A DNA stretch of 17,901 nucleotides from Anaerolineales bacterium (GTDB lineage: Bacteria > Chloroflexota > Anaerolineae > UBA7937). Under the pieces are notes generated by a model. The model was not told the DNA's origin. It saw only the letters and a program-made list of their open reading frames with translations, and did no database searches. The translations under genes were made by a program, and so were the position numbers. Numbering within the stretch: position 1 is the stretch's first letter; every line of letters starts with the position of its first letter. The stretch lies in contig JAUVHF010000014.1 in NCBI GenBank assembly GCA_030593425.1, forward strand, positions 1 through 17,901. Direction: 5' to 3'. Positions 7,401 to 15,200 of the stretch are shown here, piece by piece.

Positions 7401-8102
7401 TTATTGCCTTGCGTACACCCCCATCAATTCTGTCTGGGCCAGGATATGTCCCTCCATCGCCTGGAGCAATTGCTCCTTGCTCGCACCCGAGGCTAGGTCG
7501 AGCACCGTATCCAGGGCGTAGAGTTTGAAGAAGTAGCGATGGGTCCCGCTGGGTGGACAGGGGCCTCCGTAGTCCAGTCGCCCCCAACTGTTCTGACCGT
7601 GCCGGCTGCCGTCCGGCAGATCAGCCTCCGGGGGGACAGCCTTCGGCAAGGCACGGGCTTCCGCCGACAGGTTGTAGAGCACCCAGTGGACCCAGGTGCC
7701 CATCGGCGCGTCCGGGTCATCAGCGATGAGGGCAAAACTCTGAGTATCCTGGGGCGGGTCTCCCCACGCTAGCGGCGGTGAGATGTCCTCGCCGTCGCAG
7801 GTATACTTGCCAGGAATCGACTCCCCTTGCGCAAAGGCGGTGCTTGTCACTTCAAAAGGCATCGCTTCACCTCCTTCCTCCGGTAAGGCAGTCGGCGTTG
7901 GCTCCGGGGTAGGCGTAGGCGGCACGGACGTGGGGGTGGGTGGTACGGGCGTCGCTGTAGCCGGTACGGGTGTCGGTGTAGGCGGTGCAATTGTCGGTGT
8001 GGGCGCTTCGGGGACGGGAGTGGGAGATGGAGTTGGTCCACAGGCAGTGGTAACAAAGCCAAGCAAACTCATGAATAGCAACAGCCAGATCAGCTTTCTC
8101 AT
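7401..8102 (-). CDS. PEBP-family (YbhB/YbcL-like) lipoprotein with Pro/Thr linker
   Basis: The first 20 residues are a lipoprotein signal (MRKLIW, hydrophobic core, TTAC) with C21 as the likely lipidated cysteine. Residues 22 to about 75 are a low-complexity Pro/Thr linker (PTPTP repeats), and from about 80 to the end there is a phosphatidylethanolamine-binding-protein domain. Seen in that domain: IPGKYTCDGEDISPPL, DDPDAPMGTWVHWVLYN, and GPCPPSGTHRYFFKLYALD, the ligand-pocket motifs of the YbhB/YbcL group. The role of bacterial members is unsettled. The protein should sit on the outside of the cell membrane. ATG at 8102 is preceded by AGGGAGG. The linker DNA is strongly repetitive, so its length is likely to vary between strains. 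Confidence 0.93.
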   Translation of the reverse strand: MRKLIWLLLFMSLLGFVTTACGPTPSPTPVPEAPTPTIAPPTPTPVPATATPVPPTPTSVPPTPTPEPTPTALPEEGGEAMPFEVTSTAFAQGESIPGKYTCDGEDISPPLAWGDPPQDTQSFALIADDPDAPMGTWVHWVLYNLSAEARALPKAVPPEADLPDGSRHGQNSWGRLDYGGPCPPSGTHRYFFKLYALDTVLDLASGASKEQLLQAMEGHILAQTELMGVYARQ

Positions 8103-8188
8103 TTCCGTATGTCCTCCCTCTAGTAGATTGACGATCTTTCCTTTAGAGCCTCCTAATCACCATCACGGCCGTGCTGAGTGCGTCTTTC

Positions 8189-8233
8189 CTCTCACCCTGC
8201 CGCAGAAGATTCGGGCGGCCGCCAAGGTGCCTA
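8189..8233. repeat. Motif B4 (long form)
   Basis: Core CTCACCCTGCCGCAGAAG from 8191, continuing ATTCGG as in B5 and then CCGCCAAGGTGCCTA as in B2. It lies about 90 bp upstream of the PEBP lipoprotein start and next to the left arm of the inverted repeat flanking the following gene. Confidence 0.85.
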
Positions 8234-8255
8234 TTAGCCCACATCACACCCCATT
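8234..8255. repeat. Left arm of a 20-bp inverted repeat flanking the small membrane-protein gene
   Basis: TTAGCCCACATCACACC followed by CCATT is the reverse complement of AATGGTGTGATGTGGCCTAA at 8807-8826, with one mismatch and a 2-nt gap. The arms enclose 593 bp including the gene 8348-8728. No target duplication is seen outside the arms. Confidence 0.75.
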
Positions 8256-8347
8256 CGACTTCTCTTCCTGTGTCATAAGGGTATCTGGTAGGATAGAGTA
8301 CCACAAAGAACCGCCCCATGATAGTGCTCCATTGCCTTTCCCCAAGT

Positions 8348-8728
8348 TTACCCTCGGAAATAGAAGACGCTGAAGGCTACTGCGAAGCCACCGAGGATGA
8401 GGGCGCTCAACCAATCGCTTGTTGGGAAACCAGCGAAGATCAAGCCCCACAGAGTAACGAGAGTACCCAGAACGCTCCAGACGATCTCCATCTGAACCAC
8501 GATCTTCACCTTGTCCCAGGCCGTCTCCTTGTATGCCAACCAGGAACTGGAGGCGAAGCCCAGAATGGCTGCGCCGATCGCTCGGTACCACCCCGGCTCC
8601 TGCATAGGCACACCGATCAGGTTCCCCCACACGTCCGGCATCAGCAGGTAGAAAAGTCCGAAGATGGTACCCAGGATGGCGTGGACGAGGAACGTAGCCT
8701 TCAGCCCGGGTGAGATCTGCTTCTCCAT
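8348..8728 (-). CDS. Small integral membrane protein, four predicted helices (unrecognised)
   Basis: 126 residues, with hydrophobic helices at about 8-31, 46-66, 77-100 and 106-126, and short polar connections (PDVWGNLIGVPMQEPG, KETAWDKVK). It carries no catalytic motif that I recognise; overall it resembles small four-helix proteins of the DoxX/DUF4345 kind only in layout. ATG at 8728 has a GGGGG site 7 bases upstream. It is a single-gene unit between motif B5 (upstream) and B4 (downstream) and is enclosed by a 20-bp inverted repeat. Function unknown. Confidence 0.75.
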   Translation of the reverse strand: MEKQISPGLKATFLVHAILGTIFGLFYLLMPDVWGNLIGVPMQEPGWYRAIGAAILGFASSSWLAYKETAWDKVKIVVQMEIVWSVLGTLVTLWGLIFAGFPTSDWLSALILGGFAVAFSVFYFRG

Positions 8729-8806
8729 GCTTTTGCCCCCTGCAAGAGTCTACCTGAAGCCGCTGGACAACCCAGTGGCTTCGTTCCTGCGAATCACCTC
8801 GCTTTC

Positions 8807-8826
8807 AATGGTGTGATGTGGCCTAA
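8807..8826. repeat. Right arm of the 20-bp inverted repeat
   Basis: AATGGTGTGATGTGGCCTAA, partner of 8234-8255. On the - strand it reads TTAGGCC..., and with the preceding base it gives GTTAGGC, which resembles an attC core, but the other island sites lack this. Confidence 0.75.
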
Positions 8827-8840
8827 CCCCTCGGTTCCCC

Positions 8841-8866
8841 CTCTCACCCTGCCGCAGAAGATTCGG
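8841..8866. repeat. Motif B5
   Basis: CTCTCACCCTGCCGCAGAAG then ATTCGG, identical to B4 over 24 or more bases. It lies about 115 bp upstream of the - strand membrane-protein start (8728) and just downstream of the next gene's stop (8906). Confidence 0.85.
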
Positions 8867-8905
8867 GGCCCAGATGATGGTACGGAGGGTCACCGGTGGT
8901 CAGGA

Positions 8906-9181
8906 CTATTTGGATTTCCTTAGATTTCTAGCAACCACACGTATACCAAGGGCGAGGCAGAGCAAGCCCTCGCTGTATCCCATCACTTGGGCGCCCTGAT
9001 TGGGCGGAGGAAGTAGTCTGTTGCCATACGAGTCATGGAAAATAAGCACAGAAAGGAATATGAGGAACATACCAAGGCCGACTTGTCGCTTGGCCGCATC
9101 TTCCAGGGCCAACGCTCCGTACCACCAAAGGATGGTCATCGCAAAAAGGGGCGCGCCCAGGAAAAGTCGTGGAATGGTCAC
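8906..9181 (-). CDS. Small membrane protein, three predicted helices (unrecognised)
   Basis: 91 residues with hydrophobic segments at about 6-26 (LFLGAPLFAMTILWWYGALA), 34-53 and 69-86, ending in a basic tail (RNLRKSK) that is probably cytoplasmic. I know no family for it. The GTG at 9181 is preferred because GGAGGG stands 9-10 bases upstream; an internal ATG at 9139 would remove half of the first helix. It is the first gene of the - strand series, next to repeat C2. Confidence 0.65.
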   Translation of the reverse strand: MTIPRLFLGAPLFAMTILWWYGALALEDAAKRQVGLGMFLIFLSVLIFHDSYGNRLLPPPNQGAQVMGYSEGLLCLALGIRVVARNLRKSK

Positions 9182-9198
9182 CGCTACTTCCCTCCATT

Positions 9199-9251
9199 TC
9201 CGTGCTGGCAGCCTGGCGATGGTGGGCCAGGGGAGTTACCTCCTGTCAGTT
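9199..9251. repeat. Repeat C, copy 2, with nested hairpin
   Basis: CCGTGCTGGCAG and GAGTTACCTCCTGTCAG match repeat C1, but here an inner hairpin (CCTGGC, loop, GCCAGG) is inserted between the outer arms. The outer arms CTGGCAG/CTGTCAG pair with one G-U wobble on the + strand. It directly adjoins repeat A2. Confidence 0.65.
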
Positions 9252-9252
9252 G

Positions 9253-9382
9253 TTCCCGTGGCGTCAGCCTGTCCTGGCATCGTCAGCCTGTCCCGGTACT
9301 TGCCAGGCCGGGGGCCAGGGATGTTACCATCTGACGCCTATTCATTTGTGTGTAGCGTCGTAGTTCATCTGCGACGTTTTCT
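9253..9382 (+). repeat. Direct repeat A, copy 2 (130 bp)
   Basis: It matches 6012-6141 at about 97% identity in the same orientation. It includes the GGCGTCAG/CTGACGCC arms and the closing hairpin 9356-9376 followed by TTTTCT. Recombination between the two copies would remove 3241 bp with all five island genes. Confidence 0.9.
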
Positions 9383-9405
9383 CGGACGTTACATCTCTTT
9401 TGGTG

Positions 9406-9411
9406 TATAAT
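9406..9411 (+). promoter_or_regulatory. -10 element for the gene at 9429
   Basis: A perfect TATAAT ends 17 bases before the ATG at 9429, directly after the terminator-like end of repeat A2. No good -35 box lies at the expected distance (9383-9388 reads CGGACG), and the short leader carries only a weak GGAG. Confidence 0.45.
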
Positions 9412-9428
9412 AAGGCCCGGAGTTACCG

Positions 9429-10334
9429 ATGATCGAATGGAGACCCGGAAGGCTAATAGGGGTGGTTGTGACCTCGGCGGCCATGGTGGTTATCCTGCTC
9501 ATCGATGCCACCCTCATCCTCTCCCTCATCGGCCGCCCCCCCTCCTTCACCTCCTTCCTTCTGGGCTCCCTGGTTCTCCTCAGCCTGGGCCCCCTGGCTT
9601 TCCTAGCCTACCGAATCTACCAACTCCTAACCCTCCGCTATCTCCTGGATCGAGATAGCGTGACCATCGTCTGCGGGAGCGTTCGCCAAGTAGTGCCTTT
9701 GAGCAACCTCTCTTCCGTCGTCGCCCCTACAGGATCCCGTGGGAAGGGCCTCAGCGACCTTCCTTCCCCCAGGCTCGCTTGGCTCGGCTGCTGGCTGGGG
9801 CGCAGCCAAGGTAAAGATATGGGGCCCCTCCTCTCCTACGCCACCGAGCCCCCTAAAAGACAACTCTTCTTGGTCACCCGCAGTTCCGCCTACGCCCTCT
9901 CTCCCTCTAATCCGGCTGGCTTTCTCGCTGCCTTGGAAGCCCGCCGCCAGATGGGCGCTACTCTAGCCTTAGAGGAGAAGACAACCTACGGAACCCTCAT
10001 CTCCCTACCCTTCTGGCGGGACCGCCTGGCCCAACTCCTCCTCGTCCTGGGAGCCTTGGCTAACGCGGCCCTTTTCGCCTACCTCCTGGCTCGCTACCCC
10101 ACCCTGCCCCGTATCCTCCCCCTCCATTTCACCGCCTTCGGTGGCATAGATCGGATCGCCCCCAAAGAGCAAATACTAAGGCTCCCCACTATCGGCCTCA
10201 TAACCTTCATAGCGAACGCCCTTTTGGGTTTCGCCTTCCATCGTCGGGAGCCTCTAGCCACCTATCTTCTGGCCGGAACGGGGCTTTTGGCTCAGTTCCT
10301 CATAGCCATCGCCCTGCTTCACATCATCTTTTGA
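9429..10334 (+). CDS. Membrane protein with PH-like region and DUF1648-like C-terminal region
   Basis: 301 residues. Two membrane helices at about 9-33 and 40-60 are followed by YLLDRDSVTIVCGSVRQVVPL (about 72-92), which looks like the first strands of a bacterial PH-like domain, and by a strand FLVTRSSAYALSPSNP near 155-170. Two further helices follow, separated by a segment with ILPLHFTAFGGIDRIAPKEQ (about 235-254), which is the DUF1648 pattern, and then two closing helices. This arrangement is common in uncharacterised membrane proteins; no enzymatic role can be given. The last 81 bp overlap the 3' end of rimI on the other strand. The ATG at 9429 is close behind a TATAAT box. Confidence 0.75.
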   Translation: MIEWRPGRLIGVVVTSAAMVVILLIDATLILSLIGRPPSFTSFLLGSLVLLSLGPLAFLAYRIYQLLTLRYLLDRDSVTIVCGSVRQVVPLSNLSSVVAPTGSRGKGLSDLPSPRLAWLGCWLGRSQGKDMGPLLSYATEPPKRQLFLVTRSSAYALSPSNPAGFLAALEARRQMGATLALEEKTTYGTLISLPFWRDRLAQLLLVLGALANAALFAYLLARYPTLPRILPLHFTAFGGIDRIAPKEQILRLPTIGLITFIANALLGFAFHRREPLATYLLAGTGLLAQFLIAIALLHIIF

Positions 10335-10931
10335 TCTTTTGAGACGCTCGATCAACCTATTCCGCAACTCCTGAAGATGAATCGAATAGGGGGAGCGGTC
10401 GATATCTTGAGCGGCCATGACCACCGCATCCTCGCCACTATCGGAGTAATACCTCCTCTTCCGACCCACCACCTGGAAGTCATATTTACGGTACAGGCTT
10501 TGAGCGACCAAGTTAGAGGCTCGTACCTCCAAGGTCATATGATCGGCCCCTGAACTTCGCGCTTTCTCGATCATGGCTATGAGGATAAGTTGGCCGATCC
10601 CCTTTCTACGAAGGCGTGGATGCACCGCTATAGTACTGATATGAACCTCCCTTGCCGAGCACCAAAAACCCCCATACCCTACTATGGGCAGTCGCTGGTC
10701 AGTGGAGCGGAACCGAGCCAGAAGCCCCCTACGTGGTTCCTCGCGCTGTGCCGCCCCTTCCTCCTGACGGCGAACCACAAAGTAGTGGGCTCGTGGGTTG
10801 TGGCGGATCTCGTATCGGTAGGCTCCCATAGGCCAGGGCCTAGAGAAGGAGAGCCGCTCGATAGCCACCACCTCTTGGACATCGCTCGCCTGCATCGGCT
10901 CTACCTTGTAGGCCAAACCGTCATAATCCAT
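10254..10931 (-). CDS. rimI: Ribosomal-protein-alanine N-acetyltransferase (GNAT family)
   Basis: Transfers acetyl from acetyl-CoA to a protein N-terminus; E. coli RimI modifies S18. Seen: the acetyl-CoA loop RRKGIG (108-113), LEVRASN with E135, SLYRKYDF with Y147 (the E/Y spacing of 12 matches the catalytic pair in enterobacterial RimI), and RRRYYSDSGEDAVVM-like text near 158-172. Compared with the usual 145-160 residues it has an insert at about 55-80 (charged) and a tail of about 50 charged residues after position 175, part of which is encoded opposite the end of the convergent gene. It is last in tsaE-tsaB-rimI; its start overlaps the tsaB end by 11 bp, a common arrangement. The target protein is inferred. 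Confidence 0.9.
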   Translation of the reverse strand: MDYDGLAYKVEPMQASDVQEVVAIERLSFSRPWPMGAYRYEIRHNPRAHYFVVRRQEEGAAQREEPRRGLLARFRSTDQRLPIVGYGGFWCSAREVHISTIAVHPRLRRKGIGQLILIAMIEKARSSGADHMTLEVRASNLVAQSLYRKYDFQVVGRKRRYYSDSGEDAVVMAAQDIDRSPYSIHLQELRNRLIERLKRSKDDVKQGDGYEELSQKPRSGQKIGG

Positions 10932-11607
10932 CTTTTCCCTCGGGATACTTTACGTACGGGATCTCCGGACGGTGTAGGTAGATAGGTTCCAGCGTCCGCG
11001 GATCATCTACCTCCCCTCGCTGGAGCCGCTCCCAGCCCAGTTCAGCCAGGTATCCGGCCCTCCTCAAAGAAGCGGCCGGCGATGTGACCACGGCGCGATC
11101 CCCCAGCCTCCTTCGGAGGATAGCCATCCCCGCTTCATCTATCTCTCCGCAGATGAGGGTGGGACGAGTGATTTCAGAACAGAGCCCCTCTATAGTGGTG
11201 AGGAGGTAATCGGCGACCCGATGGAGAGTCACCTTTTCATAAAGGGCAGCACAGATCCGCCCCCTCCCGGCCTCCAAAAGGGCACAGATGGGAAGGGGTT
11301 GATGGCTTTGAGAGTAGGCCAGAGTATCAAGGGTGGGGATGCCTATCAGGGGTATGACCTGGGCCAAAGCGAACCCCTTGGCCAGGCTGAGCCCTACCCT
11401 CAGCCCGGTGAAGGAGCCAGGCCCCAGAGCCACGGCTATTCCGGCCAACTCCTCAGGATTCTGCCTCAAGAGCAGGTCCAAACATGGTGTTAGTTCCACG
11501 GTATGATGGCTGGAAGAACGCCAGGTGAGTTCGGAGACCACTCCCTCTTCTCTCCCATAGATGGCGATGCTAGCGATCCGCGTCGATGTATCGAGGGCCA
11601 ATATCAT
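10921..11607 (-). CDS. tsaB: tRNA t6A37 biosynthesis protein TsaB
   Basis: Pseudo-kinase-like ASKHA-fold partner of TsaD in the threonylcarbamoyl-transfer complex that makes t6A at position 37 of ANN-decoding tRNAs. Seen: ILALDTSTRIASIAI at the N-terminus, the HHTVELTPCLDLLL segment near 34-47, and ALGPGSFTGLRVGLSLAKG (60-78), the signature of TsaB. Length (228) is normal. It starts within the tsaE stop (ATGA overlap, 11604-11607) and is followed by rimI with an 11-bp overlap. tsaC and tsaD are not in the window. Confidence 0.96.
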   Translation of the reverse strand: MILALDTSTRIASIAIYGREEGVVSELTWRSSSHHTVELTPCLDLLLRQNPEELAGIAVALGPGSFTGLRVGLSLAKGFALAQVIPLIGIPTLDTLAYSQSHQPLPICALLEAGRGRICAALYEKVTLHRVADYLLTTIEGLCSEITRPTLICGEIDEAGMAILRRRLGDRAVVTSPAASLRRAGYLAELGWERLQRGEVDDPRTLEPIYLHRPEIPYVKYPEGKDGL

Positions 11608-12089
11608 CTCCGCCTCCGGGCCAACTCTCCCTCTAGAGAACTCAATAGATCCTCATAACCTGGGCCCACAGCCTCCATGGAGATGAGCCTCCTTCCTTCC
11701 CCTCCGTGTTGGAGGATGATCCACAACCTCTCTGGAGGCACGATCTCCCTCGCCTTCTCCGCCCACTCGATAGCGCAGACCCCATCCCCAAAAAAGAGGT
11801 CGTCCAGCCCGGAGGCTATGATCTCTCGGCGGCTCTCTACCCGGTAGAGATCGACATGATAGAAGGCTAGATTTTCCCCTCGGTACTCGTTAACCAAGGT
11901 AAAGGTGGGGCTGGTGATAGGTCCATCTGCCTCCAGGCCCCGTCCGATGCCCTGAATGAAGGTGGTCTTGCCCGACCCCAGTTCTCCTTCCAGGCAGATC
12001 AACTCGCCGCCTCGCAAGAGTTGACCCAAGGAGACTCCGAACTCTTGTGTCTCCTGAGGTGAATCACTAACCAGATCGACCCTTATCAT
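11604..12089 (-). CDS. tsaE: tRNA t6A37 biosynthesis ATPase TsaE
   Basis: ATPase that drives turnover of the TsaB-TsaD complex. The Walker A motif GELGSGKTT has K41 and T42 (numbering from the start chosen here). SPTFTLVNEYR (60-70), the segment FYHVDLYR, and CAIEWAEKA are also family marks. I choose ATG 12089 (MIRVDLVS) over ATG 12119, because a TATAAT box at 12127-12122 would put the transcript start at about 12116, downstream of the farther ATG. That gives 161 residues, close to the family length. It is the first gene of a tight operon with tsaB and rimI. Confidence 0.92.
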   Translation of the reverse strand: MIRVDLVSDSPQETQEFGVSLGQLLRGGELICLEGELGSGKTTFIQGIGRGLEADGPITSPTFTLVNEYRGENLAFYHVDLYRVESRREIIASGLDDLFFGDGVCAIEWAEKAREIVPPERLWIILQHGGEGRRLISMEAVGPGYEDLLSSLEGELARRRR

Positions 12090-12121
12090 AACCCTGCTCG
12101 GCCTCTCTAATGACCACATCC

Positions 12122-12150
12122 ATTATAATTCTGGCTGGAGCGGGGAGCAA
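12122..12150 (-). promoter_or_regulatory. Promoter of the tsaE-tsaB-rimI operon
   Basis: On the - strand: TTGCTC (12150-12145), a 17-bp spacer, and TATAAT (12127-12122). It lies after the ileS stop and the GC-rich hairpin, so the t6A operon probably has its own transcription start near 12116. Confidence 0.65.
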
Positions 12151-12156
12151 ATCCAG

Positions 12157-12180
12157 GGGTAGCCCCCCAGGGGGCTACCC
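12157..12180 (-). terminator. Terminator-like hairpin after ileS
   Basis: GGGTAGCCCC, loop of 4, GGGGCTACCC: a perfect 10-bp stem 31 bp beyond the ileS stop. The T-run after it on the - strand is weak (GGATTTGC), so termination may be partial; position and strength of the stem support the call. Confidence 0.55.
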
Positions 12181-12211
12181 ATATCTTCAGCACAAGAAAT
12201 GCCCAAAGAGA

Positions 12212-15200
12212 TCAACTCCGCTTGAGAGCAAGGGTTATGCCGTGCCCCTCGATGGAGTAACTCTTGGTGACACACCCCGGAGGGGCTCCTTTCTGCACCA
12301 AGGCTGTGGAGAGGGTCTCCCGCTTGATGTATTCCCCATGCTCCTCCATCACCTGTACGAGGATAGGATGGGCTTCAAAGTAGGTGACTATCGTATCTTC
12401 GATCTTGAAGTCAGCCTCTTTGCGCAAGGTCTGGATGCGCCGCACCACCTCGCGGGCCAACCCCTCCCACCTCAACTCTTCGGTGAGGGTAGTGGTTACC
12501 GCCACCAGATGCCCTCCTTCCTCGGCTACAGCCAAGCCCTCCCTAGGTAGGGGCTCTATCTTCACTTCCTCGGGCAAAAGAACCACCTTTTGACCCTCAA
12601 TGGTGACTTCTACCTCCTCTCCAGACCGCACCCTCTCCACCACAGAGTAAGTATCGAGGCTGGTGAGCGACTCTTTGATCTTGGGGTAGAGCGCTCCGTA
12701 CTTCGGGCCTAATAAGCGGGGATCGGGCTTGATCTGGTATTCCACTAAATCGGGCTCCTCCACGAAGGCCAGCGATTTGACGTTCAGTTCCTCCAAGACC
12801 TGATCGGCTAGACCTTCTATCACTTCCCGTTCCTCAGGGGTACACACCTTTATCAAGAGTTGAGCCAAAGGTTGACGCACCTTGAGGCCGGCCTTATTCC
12901 GCGCCGCGTGCCCCAGGCTCACCAGCCGCATCAGGAGAGCGGTATCGGCCATCAACTTCAGATCGATCAGACCCTTGTCAGATTGGGGGAAGTCGGAGAG
13001 GTGCGCGCTCTTCGGCGCCCTCTCATCGACGGAAGAGACGAGGTTGCGGTATATCTCCTCCGCCAAGAAAGGCGTGAAGGGCGCCAGCAACTTGCTCAAT
13101 GTGGTGAGGCAGTCGTAAAGGGTGGCGTAGGCCGCTGCTTTATCCTCATCCTGCTCGCTTCTCCAGAAGCGACGTCGGCTGCGCCGCACGTACCAGTTGC
13201 TGAGGAGTTCCACGAACTCCTGAATGGGTCGAGCGGCGCCAGTGGCGTCGAAATCATCCAGCGCCCTATCTACCTTCTCCACTAGGGAGTTCAACTCCGA
13301 GAGGATCCATCTATCTAAAGGGGGACGTTGAGCCACAGGCAGGGCGCGTATTTTAGGGCTGTATTTGTCTATGTTGGCGTAGATGACGAAGAAAGCGTAG
13401 GTGTTCCAAAGGGTAAGCAAAAACTTCCGAACCACCTCCCCCACTAACTCGACGGAGAAACGGCGCTCGCTGCCTGCGGGACTGGCCGTGTAGAAGTACC
13501 AACGCATAGCGTCGGCCCCATGAGCCCGCAGCACATCCCAAGGGTCGACTACGTTGCCCAAAGATTTGCTCATCTTTCTCCCTTGGGCATCGACCACTAG
13601 CCCCAAAACAATGACGTTCTTGTAACTGGGCTCGTTGAAGAGAAGGGTAGAGATGGCATGAAGGCTGTAGAACCACCCTCTAGTCTGATCCACCGCTTCA
13701 CAGATGAAATCGGCGGGGAACTGCTCTCGGAAGATCTCCTCGTTTTCGAAGGGGTAGTGCCACTGGCCCACGGGCATGGAACCAGAATCGAACCAGGCAT
13801 CGATCACCTCCGGAACCCGTCGCATCTTCCCCTCGCACTGGGGGCAGGAGAGGAGGATGCTGTCCACGAAGGGACGATGGAGGTCCAACTCCTTCCAAGA
13901 GCGGCCCGCCCGCTCCTCCAATTCGGCGATGCTCCCCACCAAGAGTTGGTGACCGCACGATTCGCACCGCCAGATGGGCAAGGGGGTGCCCCAGTACCGG
14001 TCTCGGCCCAACGCCCAATCGACATTGCTCTCCAGCCAGTTACCGAACCTGCCATCCTTGATATGGGCCGGGTACCAGTTTATCTTTTGGTTGTTGGCCA
14101 AGAGATCCTCTTTCCGCTCCGTGGTCTTGATGAACCAGGTGCTCTTAGCGTAGTAGAGGAGAGGGGTCTCGCACCGCCAGCAGAAGGGGTAGGTATGACG
14201 ATAGGTGCCAGAACGGTACATGAGCCCCCGCCGTTCCAAATCTTCGGTGATGGAAGGGTCGGCATCCTTAACGAAGACCCCGGCCCAGGGGTTCACCTGG
14301 GGGATGAACCTCCCCTGGGAGTCCACCGTCTGCAGAGTGGGCAGGCCGTACTCTCGGCCCACCTCCAAATCCACCTCTCCGAAGGCGGGGGCCATATGCA
14401 CTATCCCTGTCCCCTCCTCAGTGGTGACGAAATCCGCCGCTAGGACGTAGCAGTAGTCGACATCCACAGGGAGAAAGGTATAGAGCGGCGAATAATGCTT
14501 TCCCACCAAATCCTTGGCCTTAAGGTTCTTCACTACCTCATAGTCGCCGACCAGCGCCTCATCCAAGAGTTCCTTGGCTAATATCAGCCTTTCCCCATCC
14601 TGCTTCACCAGGGTGTACTCGACATCGGGATGCACGGCTAGGGCCACGTTCCCAGGCAGGGTCCAAGGGGTGGTGGTCCAGACCAGAAAGTAGGTCCCCG
14701 GCTCATCCCGTAGGGGAAACTTAACGTAGACCGAAGGGTCCTCGGCGGTAGCGTACCCTTGGGCCAGTTCATGGCTGGAGAGGGGGGTCCCGCAGCGAGG
14801 ACAATAAGGGACAACTTTATAGTCCTCGTACAGGAGATCCATCTCCCAAAACCGCTTTAAGATCCACCAGACCGATTCTATATATTCGTTGGAGAGGGTG
14901 ACGTAAGGGTCATCCATGTCGATCCAGAAGCCGATCCGCTCCGAGGTCTGGTACCACTCGTTAACGTAACGGAAGACCGACTCCCGGCATCTCTGGTTGA
15001 ACTCCGCCACCCCGTACTCCTCGATGGCTGGCTTCCCTGTGAAGCCCAGTTCTTTCTCCACCTCCAGTTCCACCGGCAGACCATGGGTGTCCCAACCCCC
15101 CTTGCGCAGGACATAGTACCCCTTCATGATGCGGTAGCGGGGGAAGAGGTCTTTGAAGACCCGGGTCAAGACATGCCCCACGTGGGGGAGACCGTTGGCC

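Noticed and set aside
6725..8866. Canonical integron attC sites between the five small genes
   Set aside because: Only one place (8821-8827, GTTAGGC on the - strand) fits GTTRRRY; the other four B sites show no GTTRRRY/RYYYAAC pair at matching positions and no long palindrome. I therefore call the array cassette-like only.
6301..8866. CRISPR array from the regularly recurring B motif
   Set aside because: Spacings are 426, 564, 900 and 652 bp and contain genes; there are no uniform 30-40 bp spacers and no cas genes.
12090..12119. Upstream ATG (12119) as the tsaE start
   Set aside because: A TATAAT -10 box lies immediately before it, so the transcript should begin at or after this ATG.
13658..14443. 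261-codon + strand frame opposite ileS
   Set aside because: It is a shadow frame; the - strand holds a full IleRS with both signature motifs.
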